Positions 33,245 through 41,075 of a stretch of 64,000 nucleotides of DNA are shown here, piece after piece. A model generated the notes under the pieces. The model was not told the DNA's origin. It saw only the letters and a list, made by a program, of their open reading frames with translations, and did not search any database. Position 1 is the stretch's first letter, and every line of letters starts with the position of its first letter. A program made the translations under genes and the position numbers. The stretch is from Lysinibacillus sp. 2017 (GTDB taxonomy: Bacteria > Bacillota > Bacilli > Bacillales_A > Planococcaceae): contig NZ_CP029002.1 of assembly GCF_003073375.1 (NCBI RefSeq), positions 1,164,001 to 1,228,000 of the forward strand. Reading direction: 5' to 3'.

Positions 33245-33771
33245 ATGCAATTTAAATGGTCAGGAAGGTTCGAAGGCTATTCATTAGGAAGTTTTAAAAA
33301 AGATTTACTGTCAGGAATAATTGTTGGGATCATTGCGGTTCCGTTAGCGATGTCATTAGCGATTGCATCTGGAGTAAAGCCGGAATACGGAATTTATACG
33401 GCCATTATTGCAGGGATATTAATTTCGCTTTTTGGTGGTTCAAAATATCAAATTGGCGGACCGACTGGAGCGTTTGTGCCAGTGTGTATACGATTGAAGG
33501 TCCGTTATTTTTTGGTGCTGCACAAACATTTGAACAGTCCATTTTAAATACGATTCACTATCGACCACGCGTGCTTATTTTGCGGATGGGGAAAGTTCCG
33601 TTTATTGATACGACAGGTGAAGAATATTTCCGTAATATAGTCCGTAGTTTTACGAAACAAGGTGGGATTGTACTTGTAAGTGGGGTGCAGCCAAGCTTGA
33701 AGTCCATGCTTGATGCCAACGGGTTAACTGAAGTTATTGGCCAAAAAGAAATGCGCGATTTAGAAAAATGA
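33245..33771 (+). pseudogene. SulP-family anion transporter, core deleted
   Basis: The first 79 residues are a normal SulP N-terminus (SGIIVGIIAVPLAMSLAIASG, then FGGSKYQIGGPTGAFVP). At about 33482 the sequence jumps to the C-terminal STAS domain, in a different frame: YTIEGPLFFGAAQTFEQS, VLILRMGKVPFIDTTGEEYF and VLVSGVQPSLKSML, ending at 33771. A complete SulP protein has some 480-550 residues, so about 300-350 residues, nearly all membrane helices, are missing. The short GTGT repeat at the joint could be deletion microhomology. Dead as a transporter; the isolated STAS domain from GTG 33484 has no ribosome site. Confidence 0.85.
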
Positions 33772-33910
33772 CAAGTTAATATTTTTATCCAAATAAAAAG
33801 GTGAATTTCGAAGGACATCCACAAGTATTACGTCCTCGACAAGAGAATGAAGTTAATGCTTTGGCCACGTTTTTCCTTCAACTAACATAACATTTGCGGA
33901 GGGATACAAA

Positions 33911-34090
33911 ATGTCAAAAAAATTGTTAGTAGCCGTTTCGTTAACATTAATTTATATGCTTATTGTAGGCATCATTAATATAAATTTCCCTATTAGTGAT
34001 ATCAAGTTTATTTTAATTGGCATAAGTGCAATGACATTTTTATTAGTTTCACAAAAAATAAATGAAAAGTTGTTTAATACAAAAGCTTAG
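33911..34090 (+). CDS. Small two-span membrane protein
   Basis: 59 residues from ATG 33911 with a GGAGGG site seven bases upstream. Two hydrophobic helices (LLVAVSLTLIYMLIVGII and FILIGISAMTFLLVS) and a Lys-rich end (KINEKLFNTKA). No family recognised. It lies in the decayed segment between pdp and spoIIAA, but its clean ribosome site and helix pattern suggest a real gene. Confidence 0.55.
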   Translation: MSKKLLVAVSLTLIYMLIVGIININFPISDIKFILIGISAMTFLLVSQKINEKLFNTKA

Positions 34091-34175
34091 TTTTATCTAT
34101 ATCCTAAAATTACACTGAATATTTCAAACTTAAAATCCTAATAATGTTCCCAAGTCAAAGTTTGGGGGCATAACA

Positions 34176-34215
34176 AAAAGCCGTAAACGCTGTTAAATCA
34201 ACGTTTACGGCTTTT
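34176..34215. terminator. Bidirectional hairpin
   Basis: Perfect 14-bp stem AAAAGCCGTAAACG and complement, with T tracts on both strands. On the minus strand it follows the stop codon of the 40-codon ORF at 34205. Confidence 0.75.
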
Positions 34216-34327
34216 GCATTGGAACATTTTTTATACGTGATTTTATACACATTTCTACAAATCCAGTTCCAGCAACAGGTTGAGCAATAACTTTTAGAGT
34301 AGCTGTTATGTAAGAAATTACTTGCAT
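34205..34327 (-). CDS. Possible 40-residue peptide or gene remnant
   Basis: Minus-strand ORF from ATG 34327, start MQVISYITATLKVIAQP, end RIKNVPMQKP. Its start codon is inside one arm of a 15-bp hairpin, so the start would be hidden if the RNA folds, and its stop lies inside a terminator. Only a weak AAGAG site precedes it. It could also be the 3' remnant of a lost gene. No family recognised. Confidence 0.25.
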   Translation of the reverse strand: MQVISYITATLKVIAQPVAGTGFVEMCIKSRIKNVPMQKP

Positions 34328-34346
34328 AACAGCTACTCTTTTTATT
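34296..34346 (+). terminator. Hairpin with T tail
   Basis: Perfect 15-bp stem AGAGTAGCTGTTATG and complement, 14-base loop, tail TTTTTATTTT. Terminator for the plus-strand small membrane gene or an insulating element before spoIIAA. Confidence 0.75.
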
Positions 34347-34445
34347 TTGGGCGAAATGTTTAAAATTGCGTACAGTTTCCAATACTACTAGCAGTTGTCA
34401 TAACGACACTACTTTTAGCGAAATGATTCTAGTTTTGTCATGCCT

Positions 34446-34474
34446 AAAGGAAACAGAGGATAACTAGAGAAATT
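34446..34474 (+). promoter_or_regulatory. Sigma-H-like promoter of spoIIAA-AB-sigF
   Basis: AAAGGAAAC (34446-34454), 11-base spacer and AGAGAAATT (34466-34474) match RNAGGAWWW-N11-RNNGAATWW with one mismatch in each element. In B. subtilis spoIIA is a sigma-H and Spo0A target. Confidence 0.65.
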
Positions 34475-34498
34475 GCCTACATGAAGGAGGCGACATCT

Positions 34499-34852
34499 AT
34501 GAAATTTAATATGACCTTTTATCCGAACGAAGTACTCGTCATTCAATTGTTTGGAGAATTAGATCACCATGAAACTGAAAAAGTTCGCTCATCGATATCA
34601 AAAGCTATTTTTCAAGGAAACGTGAAATACCTTATATGGAATTTAGAACAGCTTCAATTTATGGATAGTTCTGGCATCGGATTGGTATTAGGAAGAATTC
34701 GAGAGTTACGCGCTGTGGATGGTCAGACGATTTTACTAAACCCATCGATTACGATGCAAAAAATATTCCAATTTTCCGGCTTAGGAAATTTAATTCAAAT
34801 TGGCTCTGAACAGGAAGTCATTTTACAGGCGAGGGGGATTGTCAATGGATAA
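34499..34852 (+). CDS. spoIIAA: Anti-anti-sigma factor SpoIIAA
   Basis: STAS-domain switch protein of forespore sigma-F activation, 117 residues, the same length as in B. subtilis. The phosphorylatable serine is Ser58 in LQFMDSSGIGLVLGRI. ATG 34499 has GAAGGAGG at ideal distance. The unphosphorylated form binds SpoIIAB and frees SigF; SpoIIE should dephosphorylate it. The 3' end overlaps spoIIAB by eight bases. In B. subtilis dacF precedes it; here that place is taken by a decayed segment. Confidence 0.95.
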   Translation: MKFNMTFYPNEVLVIQLFGELDHHETEKVRSSISKAIFQGNVKYLIWNLEQLQFMDSSGIGLVLGRIRELRAVDGQTILLNPSITMQKIFQFSGLGNLIQIGSEQEVILQARGIVNG

Positions 34853-35285
34853 CCAAATGACACTAACATTTTTAGCACGCAGTGAAAACGAAGGGCTAGC
34901 ACGAATAGCTGTAACTAGTTTTATGGCGCAATTGGATCCGACAATTGAAGAGTTATCAGAATGCAAAACTATTGTATCAGAAGCTGTTTCCAATGCGATT
35001 ATTCATGGATATGCGCATGATCCAAATGGCATGATTACCGTCCATGCTGTACGGAATGGCCGTGAAATAAGTGTTGTCATAAAAGATAATGGCTGCGGTA
35101 TTGAAAATGTTGAACGCGCGCGTGAACCACTTTATACGACAAAACCAGAAATGGAACGTTCAGGTATGGGCTTTACGATTATGGAAAGCTTTGCAGACTT
35201 TTTACAAGTTGAGTCCTTCATCGGGGAAGGAACCGTTATTACATTTACAAAGCAAATTTCACCTGTACGAACTCTTGTTACGTAA
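34845..35285 (+). CDS. spoIIAB: Anti-sigma F factor and kinase SpoIIAB
   Basis: Binds and inhibits SigF and phosphorylates SpoIIAA; 146 residues, as in B. subtilis. GHKL ATPase motifs: EAVSNAIIHGYAHD (N box, about 47), DNGCGIENV (G1, about 81), and ERSGMGFTIMESFAD (G2, about 107). ATG 34845 lies inside the end of spoIIAA, with GAGGGGG upstream, implying coupled translation and fixed stoichiometry. Cytoplasmic. Confidence 0.95.
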   Translation: MDNQMTLTFLARSENEGLARIAVTSFMAQLDPTIEELSECKTIVSEAVSNAIIHGYAHDPNGMITVHAVRNGREISVVIKDNGCGIENVERAREPLYTTKPEMERSGMGFTIMESFADFLQVESFIGEGTVITFTKQISPVRTLVT

Positions 35286-35296
35286 CGATTAGGGGG

Positions 35297-36076
35297 ATGA
35301 GGAATATCGAACAGTCATCAGAAACGTTATTAACGCAAGCTTATATGCGGGAATTGATTGCGCGTTCACAAGATGGTGACCAAGTCGCCAGGAAAATTAT
35401 GATCGAGGGAAATACTCGCCTCGTTTGGTCAATTGTCCAGCGATTTGCTTCTAGAGGAGTAGAGTTAGAAGATTTGTTTCAAATTGGCTGTATTGGCTTG
35501 ATGAAATCGGTGGATAAATTTGATTTATCGTATGAAGTAAAGTTTTCTACCTATGCTGTGCCGATGATCATTGGGGAAATTCAGCGCTTTCTAAGAGATG
35601 ATGGGATGGTGAAGGTTAGCCGTTCGATTCGTGAACTCAACTTTAAAATCCGACATGCAACAGATGAATATTTGAAGAATAACGAACGGACACCTACCGT
35701 TGCAGAATTGGCTTCGATATTAGAAGTTTCACAAGATGATATTTTAATGGCAACGGATGCGATGCGAGATCCTGCAAGTTTACATGACCAGCTTTTCGAA
35801 AATGATGGGGATTCAATTACGTTAATGGATCAAATGAAAGATGAAAAATCTGTGTTACCTTTTGATTATATTTCGTTAAAAGATTTATTGAAGCGTTTAG
35901 GTAAAAGAGAGCAATCGATTATTTACCTTCGATATTATTTAGATTTAACACAAACAGAAATTGCAGAAAGGTTAGGTATTTCACAAGTACAAGTGTCACG
36001 TCTTGAAAAGAAGATTCTCGCACAATTAAAAACTTGGATGGAAGTATCTGAGGCATCAAAGACGGTGAAAAAATGA
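35297..36076 (+). CDS. sigF: Forespore sigma factor F
   Basis: Sigma-70 family factor for early forespore transcription, 259 residues. Region 2: RLVWSIVQRF, EDLFQIGCIGLMKSVDKFD and FSTYAVPMIIGEIQRFLRDDG. Region 3 around 125-165 and region 4: RYYLDLTQTEIAERLGISQ then VSRLEKKIL. Eleven bases follow the spoIIAB stop. The AGGGGG run abuts ATG 35297 with almost no spacer, which is unusual; translation may depend on coupling to spoIIAB. Its stop overlaps spoVAF (ATGA). Confidence 0.95.
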   Translation: MRNIEQSSETLLTQAYMRELIARSQDGDQVARKIMIEGNTRLVWSIVQRFASRGVELEDLFQIGCIGLMKSVDKFDLSYEVKFSTYAVPMIIGEIQRFLRDDGMVKVSRSIRELNFKIRHATDEYLKNNERTPTVAELASILEVSQDDILMATDAMRDPASLHDQLFENDGDSITLMDQMKDEKSVLPFDYISLKDLLKRLGKREQSIIYLRYYLDLTQTEIAERLGISQVQVSRLEKKILAQLKTWMEVSEASKTVKK

Positions 36077-37515
36077 CGAATCAATTGTTTACATCTAAAG
36101 AAATTGCAAAAGGCTTTTTACAATCACGATTCGATGTAGAAAACACGTTTGACGTCTGTATAAAGGAAATTTCAATCAAAAATTTGCCGACACTTATTGT
36201 GTATATTAGTGGACTTGTAAACGGGGAACCACTTGCAGAACTGCTTGCGAATTTGCAATGGGAATATGAAGAAGAAATTGATGATGAGGTCGACTATTTT
36301 CACGCCCACTTCAATTATCACGGCATGGATGATGCTACATCACAAGATGATTTTTTATTAGGTGTTTTAAGTGGGCGAGTCGGGTTTATTACATTAAGTG
36401 GCTATGCATTTTTAGCGGAATTTCGTGAATATCCTGGAAGAAGTCCCGAAGAACCAGATAATGAAAAAGTAATTCGCGGTTCACGAGATGGATTTGCAGA
36501 AAATATTATCCAAAATGCGGCGCTTATTCGGCGCAGAATTCGCAGCACAGAGTTGCGTTATCAAATGCATAAAGTTTCAACGCTCAGTCAAATGGATGTC
36601 GTCATTGCGTACATGGACAATTTAGTAAATGATCAGCATTTAAATTGGATAATTGAGCGGCTCGAACAAATTCAGCATGATGGTTTAACGATGGCCGATA
36701 AATCATTAGAGGAATGGTTATTTAAACAACGGTTCCATCCGCTACCGTTTGTACGTTATTCGGAGCGTCCAGATATTGTTGCTGCCCATTTATTAGAAGG
36801 ACATATTGCCATCATTGTAGATACATCGCCATCTGTAATGTTGATTCCTGTGACGATGTTTCATTTATTGCAGCATGCAGAGGAATACCGGCAAGCACCG
36901 TTGATTGGAACAACGATGAGAATTCTTAGGTACATCGCTGTGCTACTAAGCTTTGTGCTATTACCATTTTGGTATTTACTTGTAACGAATGAAGCGCTAC
37001 TGCCAGATCAATTGTCCTATATTGGTGTGAGTGAAAAAAGTGAGCTTCCCCTGTTTTTGCAAATTCTCATTGCCGATGTTGGGATTGAATATTTGCGAAT
37101 CGCGGCTATTCATACACCAACTCCATTATCGACGGCAATGGGCTTAATAGCGGGGATTATTATTGGACAAATTGCCATTGATGTCGGCTTATTTTCAAGC
37201 GAGATCGTGCTTTATACGGCAATAACGGCTATTTTTACTTTTGCCATCCCGAATTATGAATTAAGTATTTCGGTAAAAGTGTTCCGTATTTTATTGTTGG
37301 CAATGACCGCATTGTTTGGTATAAATGGTTTCTTTATTGGAATTTTCCTTATTTTCAGTTATTTATGTACCCTAAAGCCTATGAATGTGCCGTATTTATG
37401 GCCATTCGTTCCGTTTTTCCCAAAAGCATTTTTACGAGTGCTCATTCGCTTTCCAATGTCACAAGATGCACTTCGACCTTACGTTGTTGGTGCAAAACAG
37501 CGAAAACGTGCATGA
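36073..37515 (+). CDS. spoVAF: Stage V sporulation protein SpoVAF (GerA-like)
   Basis: Spore inner-membrane protein of 480 residues in the GerA family. The cytoplasmic N-terminal part (to about 280) contains EYPGRSPEEPDNEKVIRGSRDGF, given here as EYPGRSPEEPDNEKV then RGSRDGF, plus LRYQMHKVS. The membrane part follows with ILRYIAVLLSFVLLPFWYLLV, LSTAMGLIAGIIIGQIAIDVG and LLLAMTALFGINGFFIGIFL. It starts inside the sigF stop, so it is translated from the sigF operon, and it precedes lysA as in B. subtilis. The spoVAA-AE genes that normally lie between sigF and spoVAF are absent. Likely role in germinant-channel function. Confidence 0.9.
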   Translation: MTNQLFTSKEIAKGFLQSRFDVENTFDVCIKEISIKNLPTLIVYISGLVNGEPLAELLANLQWEYEEEIDDEVDYFHAHFNYHGMDDATSQDDFLLGVLSGRVGFITLSGYAFLAEFREYPGRSPEEPDNEKVIRGSRDGFAENIIQNAALIRRRIRSTELRYQMHKVSTLSQMDVVIAYMDNLVNDQHLNWIIERLEQIQHDGLTMADKSLEEWLFKQRFHPLPFVRYSERPDIVAAHLLEGHIAIIVDTSPSVMLIPVTMFHLLQHAEEYRQAPLIGTTMRILRYIAVLLSFVLLPFWYLLVTNEALLPDQLSYIGVSEKSELPLFLQILIADVGIEYLRIAAIHTPTPLSTAMGLIAGIIIGQIAIDVGLFSSEIVLYTAITAIFTFAIPNYELSISVKVFRILLLAMTALFGINGFFIGIFLIFSYLCTLKPMNVPYLWPFVPFFPKAFLRVLIRFPMSQDALRPYVVGAKQRKRA

Positions 37516-37619
37516 ACGCTCATTGCATGAGATTCTCTCCTATGTTAAAGTTCACATATAATATTTTGTGACTTTTAAGAATATTAGCGCTAGTCTAGCT
37601 AAAGTTAGGGGAGAATTGG

Positions 37620-38939
37620 ATGCATTTTTATGGAACACAGCAAATTAATGAGCAAGGTCATTTAACAATTGGTGGCGTCGACACAATGGAACTTGCGAAA
37701 CAATACGGAACGCCGTTATTTGTTTATGATACAGCACTTATTCGTAAGCGCGCGCGAGGGTTTATCGATACGTTCGAAAAATTAGGCGTGACAGCTCAAG
37801 TTGCATATGCATCGAAGGCTTTTGCATGTGTAGCAGCGTATCAATTAGCTGCACAAGAAAATTTATCATTAGATGTCGTTTCTGGCGGAGAACTATACAC
37901 AGCGATAAAAGCGGGATTCCCAGCAGGGCGTATCCATTTTCATGGCAATAACAAGTCGATTGCAGAGTTAGAGCTTGCCTTTAACACAGGTATTGGCTGT
38001 ATTGTTGTTGATAATTTTTACGAAATCACAGTTATTAAAGAAATGGCCAAAGCAAAAAATCAAAAAATAAATATTTTATTACGCGTAACACCTGGTGTTG
38101 AAGCACATACGCATGATTTCATCACGACGGGTCAAGCCGATTCGAAATTTGGTTTTGACTTAAATAATGGGCAGGCAGACGAAGCGTTCAAACAAGTTGT
38201 GGGCGATGAATATGTTCAGCTTTTAGGTTTACATTGTCATATAGGTTCACAAATTTTTGAAACAGAAGGCTTTAGTTTAGCAGCTGCAAAAGTGATACAA
38301 AAAATGGGTTCCTGGAAAAAGGAACATAATTTTGAAGCAAGCGTGTTAAACTTAGGTGGAGGCTTTGGTATTCGTTATACGGAAGAAGATAAACCACTTG
38401 AACCTCATGAATATGTGGCAGATATGATTAAAACTGTACAAGTTGAAAGTACGAAACTAAACTTAAACATGCCTGAAATTTGGATTGAACCAGGTCGTTC
38501 TTTAGTTGGGGATGCAGGTACATCACTTTATACAATTGGCTCACAAAAAACGGTTCCTGGCGTGCGTGAATATATTGCCGTTGATGGTGGGATGAGTGAC
38601 AATATTCGACCAGCATTATACGATGCAAAATATGAAGCCATCATTGCAAACAAAGCAAATGAAGCGAAAACGAGTACATACACAGTGGCTGGAAAGTTGT
38701 GTGAGTCAGGTGATAAATTAATGATTGATGCGAGCTTACAAAAGTGTGAAACAGGTGATGTGTTAGCAATGTTCTGTACCGGTGCATACGGCTATTCAAT
38801 GGCATCAAACTACAATCGTGTACCAAGACCAGCAGTAGTATTTGTAGAAAATGGCGAACATCAATTAGCAATTAAACGTGAAAGCTATGAAGATATCGTC
38901 ATAAATGATCTACCGTTAACATTAAAAAAGGGTGAATAA
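37620..38939 (+). CDS. lysA: Diaminopimelate decarboxylase
   Basis: PLP enzyme for the last step of lysine synthesis; 439 residues, fold III. PLP lysine in VAYASKAFACVA (about 63), HCHIGSQIFE (about 200), LNLGGGFGIRY, WIEPGRSLVGDAG (about 290), and CESGDKL (about 360) with the catalytic Cys region, then GAYGYSMASNYN near the end. AGGGGAG precedes ATG. It follows spoVAF as in B. subtilis. No lysine riboswitch is seen in the 100 bases upstream. Confidence 0.94.
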   Translation: MHFYGTQQINEQGHLTIGGVDTMELAKQYGTPLFVYDTALIRKRARGFIDTFEKLGVTAQVAYASKAFACVAAYQLAAQENLSLDVVSGGELYTAIKAGFPAGRIHFHGNNKSIAELELAFNTGIGCIVVDNFYEITVIKEMAKAKNQKINILLRVTPGVEAHTHDFITTGQADSKFGFDLNNGQADEAFKQVVGDEYVQLLGLHCHIGSQIFETEGFSLAAAKVIQKMGSWKKEHNFEASVLNLGGGFGIRYTEEDKPLEPHEYVADMIKTVQVESTKLNLNMPEIWIEPGRSLVGDAGTSLYTIGSQKTVPGVREYIAVDGGMSDNIRPALYDAKYEAIIANKANEAKTSTYTVAGKLCESGDKLMIDASLQKCETGDVLAMFCTGAYGYSMASNYNRVPRPAVVFVENGEHQLAIKRESYEDIVINDLPLTLKKGE

Positions 38940-38942
38940 AAA

Positions 38943-39059
38943 TTGAAATTATCTAAACAAACAAAATGGGGCATTGGGATACTGGCTGGTGTCATCGTTT
39001 GGTCACTATTATTTATTTACGTCATTAGTCCATTGATTTATAATTTTACAAATTCGTAA
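38943..39059 (+). CDS. 38-residue single-span membrane peptide
   Basis: ORF from TTG 38943, GGGTGA ribosome site seven bases upstream inside the end of lysA. Product begins MKLSKQTKWGIG, has a single helix (ILAGVIVWSLLFIYVISPLIY) and ends FTNS. Only three bases separate it from lysA, so it is probably translated from the same transcript. A similar TTG-started membrane peptide follows cblS at 8446. Family unknown. Confidence 0.55.
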   Translation: MKLSKQTKWGIGILAGVIVWSLLFIYVISPLIYNFTNS

Positions 39060-39152
39060 AAGTCGTGCATTGGAACATTGGAAATTTGTGTTATTGCATT
39101 TCCTTCAAACTTTTGATAGGATGTGCAATGGTAGAATTGAGGGAATGTGAAA

Positions 39153-39512
39153 ATGTTAGTTCGATATAAAAAAGCACTTGAGAAAATTGCAATGGGCTTA
39201 ATTTCATTAATGCCACAAGGAAAAGACATTAAGGGATTAATGGAAACCATTCAACAATATGAACAAAACGAAAATTGGACACTGTATTTATGGAAAAAGG
39301 ATGATGAGTACGTGGGGACAGTAGGCATTTTAGAAGAAAATGCGGTCGCAACGGTTCAACATATTACGGTTATTCCTTCTTATCGAGGTGAAGGCGTAGC
39401 ACTTGAAATGCTACAAGAACTTCGTGAGTTAGGCTATGAAGATATTCAGGCAAATGAAGTAACCGAATCTTTTGTCCAAAAATGTATACCTATATTAAAA
39501 GAAGCAGATTAG
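39153..39512 (+). CDS. ribT: GNAT-family acetyltransferase RibT
   Basis: 119-residue GNAT protein starting at ATG 39153 (GAGGGA site; an in-frame GTG at 39147 is worse placed). The opening MLVRYKKALEKIAMGLISLMP and the core ITVIPSYRGEGVALEMLQEL correspond closely to RibT, which is the last gene of the B. subtilis rib operon. Here ribDEAH are not adjacent, so it is an orphan; the downstream ypuF-scpAB order is kept. Acetyl-CoA site near the RGEGVA motif. Substrate unknown. Confidence 0.82.
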   Translation: MLVRYKKALEKIAMGLISLMPQGKDIKGLMETIQQYEQNENWTLYLWKKDDEYVGTVGILEENAVATVQHITVIPSYRGEGVALEMLQELRELGYEDIQANEVTESFVQKCIPILKEAD

Positions 39513-39528
39513 TTTCTGCTTCTACCAG

Positions 39529-39563
39529 TAGACAAAGTTGATTTTTAACTTTGTCTATTTTTT
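39529..39563 (+). terminator. Terminator after ribT
   Basis: Perfect 11-bp stem (39529-39539 with 39547-39557), TTTTTT tail. Confidence 0.85.
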
Positions 39564-39616
39564 ATGCAAAAACATAGATAGAAATATTCTGCCTAAGGTC
39601 TAGTTCAAAAACAAAC

Positions 39617-40138
39617 TCAATTGTGACGAGATTTGTTAGCTAATTTTTTCTTTTTATTTTCCTCACGTTCTCGAAGAATAGAAGAGCGGTCACGTAACAT
39701 ATGTTTGTTAACAAGAAAATCAAGGTTTTCGCTAGCTAATGATTTCATTCGCTCAGTAACTAGCGTTTCAAGTTCAATATTTGTTAACGGAAATGAAAAC
39801 GCCTTGAATGGATTGTCTAGATCGATTTGTAATAGGACATTGTCAATGTAGATTAGTAGTTGTTCAAGTGCCACAAATTCAACAAATGGGGACTGTTTGT
39901 TTTGCAGTAAATTATAACGTGCTTTCTTTAATATACGCGCTGCCCCAATACCATTGCCACGCCGCCAATGATAGAGACCTGTTGCTACTTGAACAAAGCC
40001 AACTAACGCATGTTCCTTGTCACCCGGTGCGACGTCCTTCCAATATTCTTCTAAGACTTCATGGCATTCAAAATAATCTTCATTGCCGTTAAAATAAGCG
40101 CAATAATCGACAAATAGGGGATGAAACAAAGGATGCAT
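39617..40138 (-). CDS. ypuF: DUF309 family protein YpuF
   Basis: 173-residue helical protein. The DUF309 core is near the N-terminus: FNGNEDYFECHEVLEEYWKD (residues about 15-34), followed by LVGFVQVATGLYHWRRGN and GAARILKKARYNL. The C-terminus is Lys/Arg-rich. ATG 40138 has GAAAGG eight bases upstream; GTG 40147 is also in frame. It lies between ribT and scpA as in B. subtilis, but on the opposite strand here, so a local inversion separates it from the scpA transcript. Function unknown. Confidence 0.85.
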   Translation of the reverse strand: MHPLFHPLFVDYCAYFNGNEDYFECHEVLEEYWKDVAPGDKEHALVGFVQVATGLYHWRRGNGIGAARILKKARYNLLQNKQSPFVEFVALEQLLIYIDNVLLQIDLDNPFKAFSFPLTNIELETLVTERMKSLASENLDFLVNKHMLRDRSSILREREENKKKKLANKSRHN

Positions 40139-40292
40139 TGTGCTCACCTTTCCTCTATACTAATAAAATAAGAGAATATAATATAATGATTCTGTCGAAC
40201 TATGACGAATCTTGACTTTTCCATAAATTGCAGAAGTATAAATATCATTCTTTATGAAAATTTTCGACTAGAAATGACAGGTGGTAGAAAAA

Positions 40293-41075
40293 ATGTCTTA
40301 TGAAGTAAAGCTAGATGCCTTTTCAGGGCCTCTGGATTTATTATTGCATTTAATTCATCGTTTGGAAATCGATATATACGATATTCCGATGGCAGAGCTG
40401 ACGGAACAGTATATTGATCATATCCATGCGATGCAAACATTAGAATTAAACGAAGCAAGCGAATATTTAGTCATGGCAGCAACATTACTAGCCATTAAAA
40501 GTCGTATGCTTATCCCGATTAATGAAGGTGAGATAGAGGAATCCGAATTAGAAATAGATGAGCCAGACCCTCGTGAAGAATTAGTTGCACGCTTAATTGA
40601 ATACAAAAAATATAAAGAAGCAGCCGTTCAGTTACAAGAATTAGAAAGCGAACGTGGGCAAGTTTTCACAAAAGCCCCTGCCGATTTATCGGAATTTATG
40701 CCAGATGAGCAGCTTGCATTATTTGACCAAAACGTCAATGTATACGATATGTTAAGCGCTTTCCAAAAACTGATGCGTCGTAAACAATTGAAAAAACCAT
40801 TAGCAACACGAATTGCGAGACAAGAAATTTCTGTAAAAGATCAAATGCGCACGGTTATAAACTTCCTAAAAAAATCAGGGGGGAAAGTGTTTTTTTCACA
40901 GCTTTTCGAAGCCGATGATAAACCAACACTTGTTTTAACTTTTTTAACACTTTTAGAATTAATGAAGCGCCAAGTCGTTTTTGTTGAACAACAAAAAAAC
41001 TTCGATGACTTAACGGTATTGTTACAAAAGGAGGATATTGGCGATGAACTCGAACAAATTATTGAGCCAGATTGA
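40293..41075 (+). CDS. scpA: Segregation and condensation protein A
   Basis: Kleisin subunit of the SMC condensin complex, 260 residues from ATG 40293 (AGGTGG site; GTG 40281 is in frame upstream). Family features: VKLDAFSGPLDLLLHLIHRLEIDIYDIPM at the N-terminus (seen in parts), YLVMAATLLAIKSRMLIP, and the C-terminal winged helix with FLTLLELMKRQVV. Binds Smc and ScpB for chromosome organisation. Its 3' end overlaps scpB by 32 bases. Confidence 0.95.
   Translation: MSYEVKLDAFSGPLDLLLHLIHRLEIDIYDIPMAELTEQYIDHIHAMQTLELNEASEYLVMAATLLAIKSRMLIPINEGEIEESELEIDEPDPREELVARLIEYKKYKEAAVQLQELESERGQVFTKAPADLSEFMPDEQLALFDQNVNVYDMLSAFQKLMRRKQLKKPLATRIARQEISVKDQMRTVINFLKKSGGKVFFSQLFEADDKPTLVLTFLTLLELMKRQVVFVEQQKNFDDLTVLLQKEDIGDELEQIIEPD

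Larger units (their letters stand above)
34091..34445. other. Intergenic segment with two strong hairpins and a small minus-strand ORF
   Basis: This stretch before the spoIIA promoter has no large gene. It holds hairpin one (34176-34189 with 34202-34215, 14 bp), hairpin two (34296-34310 with 34325-34339, 15 bp, T tail on plus strand), and between them a 40-codon minus-strand ORF (34327-34205). Confidence 0.6.

Noticed and set aside
33484-33771. Stand-alone STAS-domain gene
   Set aside because: The domain is intact, but the frame has no ribosome site and clearly belongs to the deleted SulP transporter.
33801-33890. 29-codon frame from GTG (VNFEGHPQVLRPRQ)
   Set aside because: Looks like the tail end of a degraded gene; no start context and no recognised family. 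Mentioned only as part of the decayed segment.
37520-37619. Lysine riboswitch before lysA
   Set aside because: Only 100 bases are available, with none of the conserved L-box blocks.
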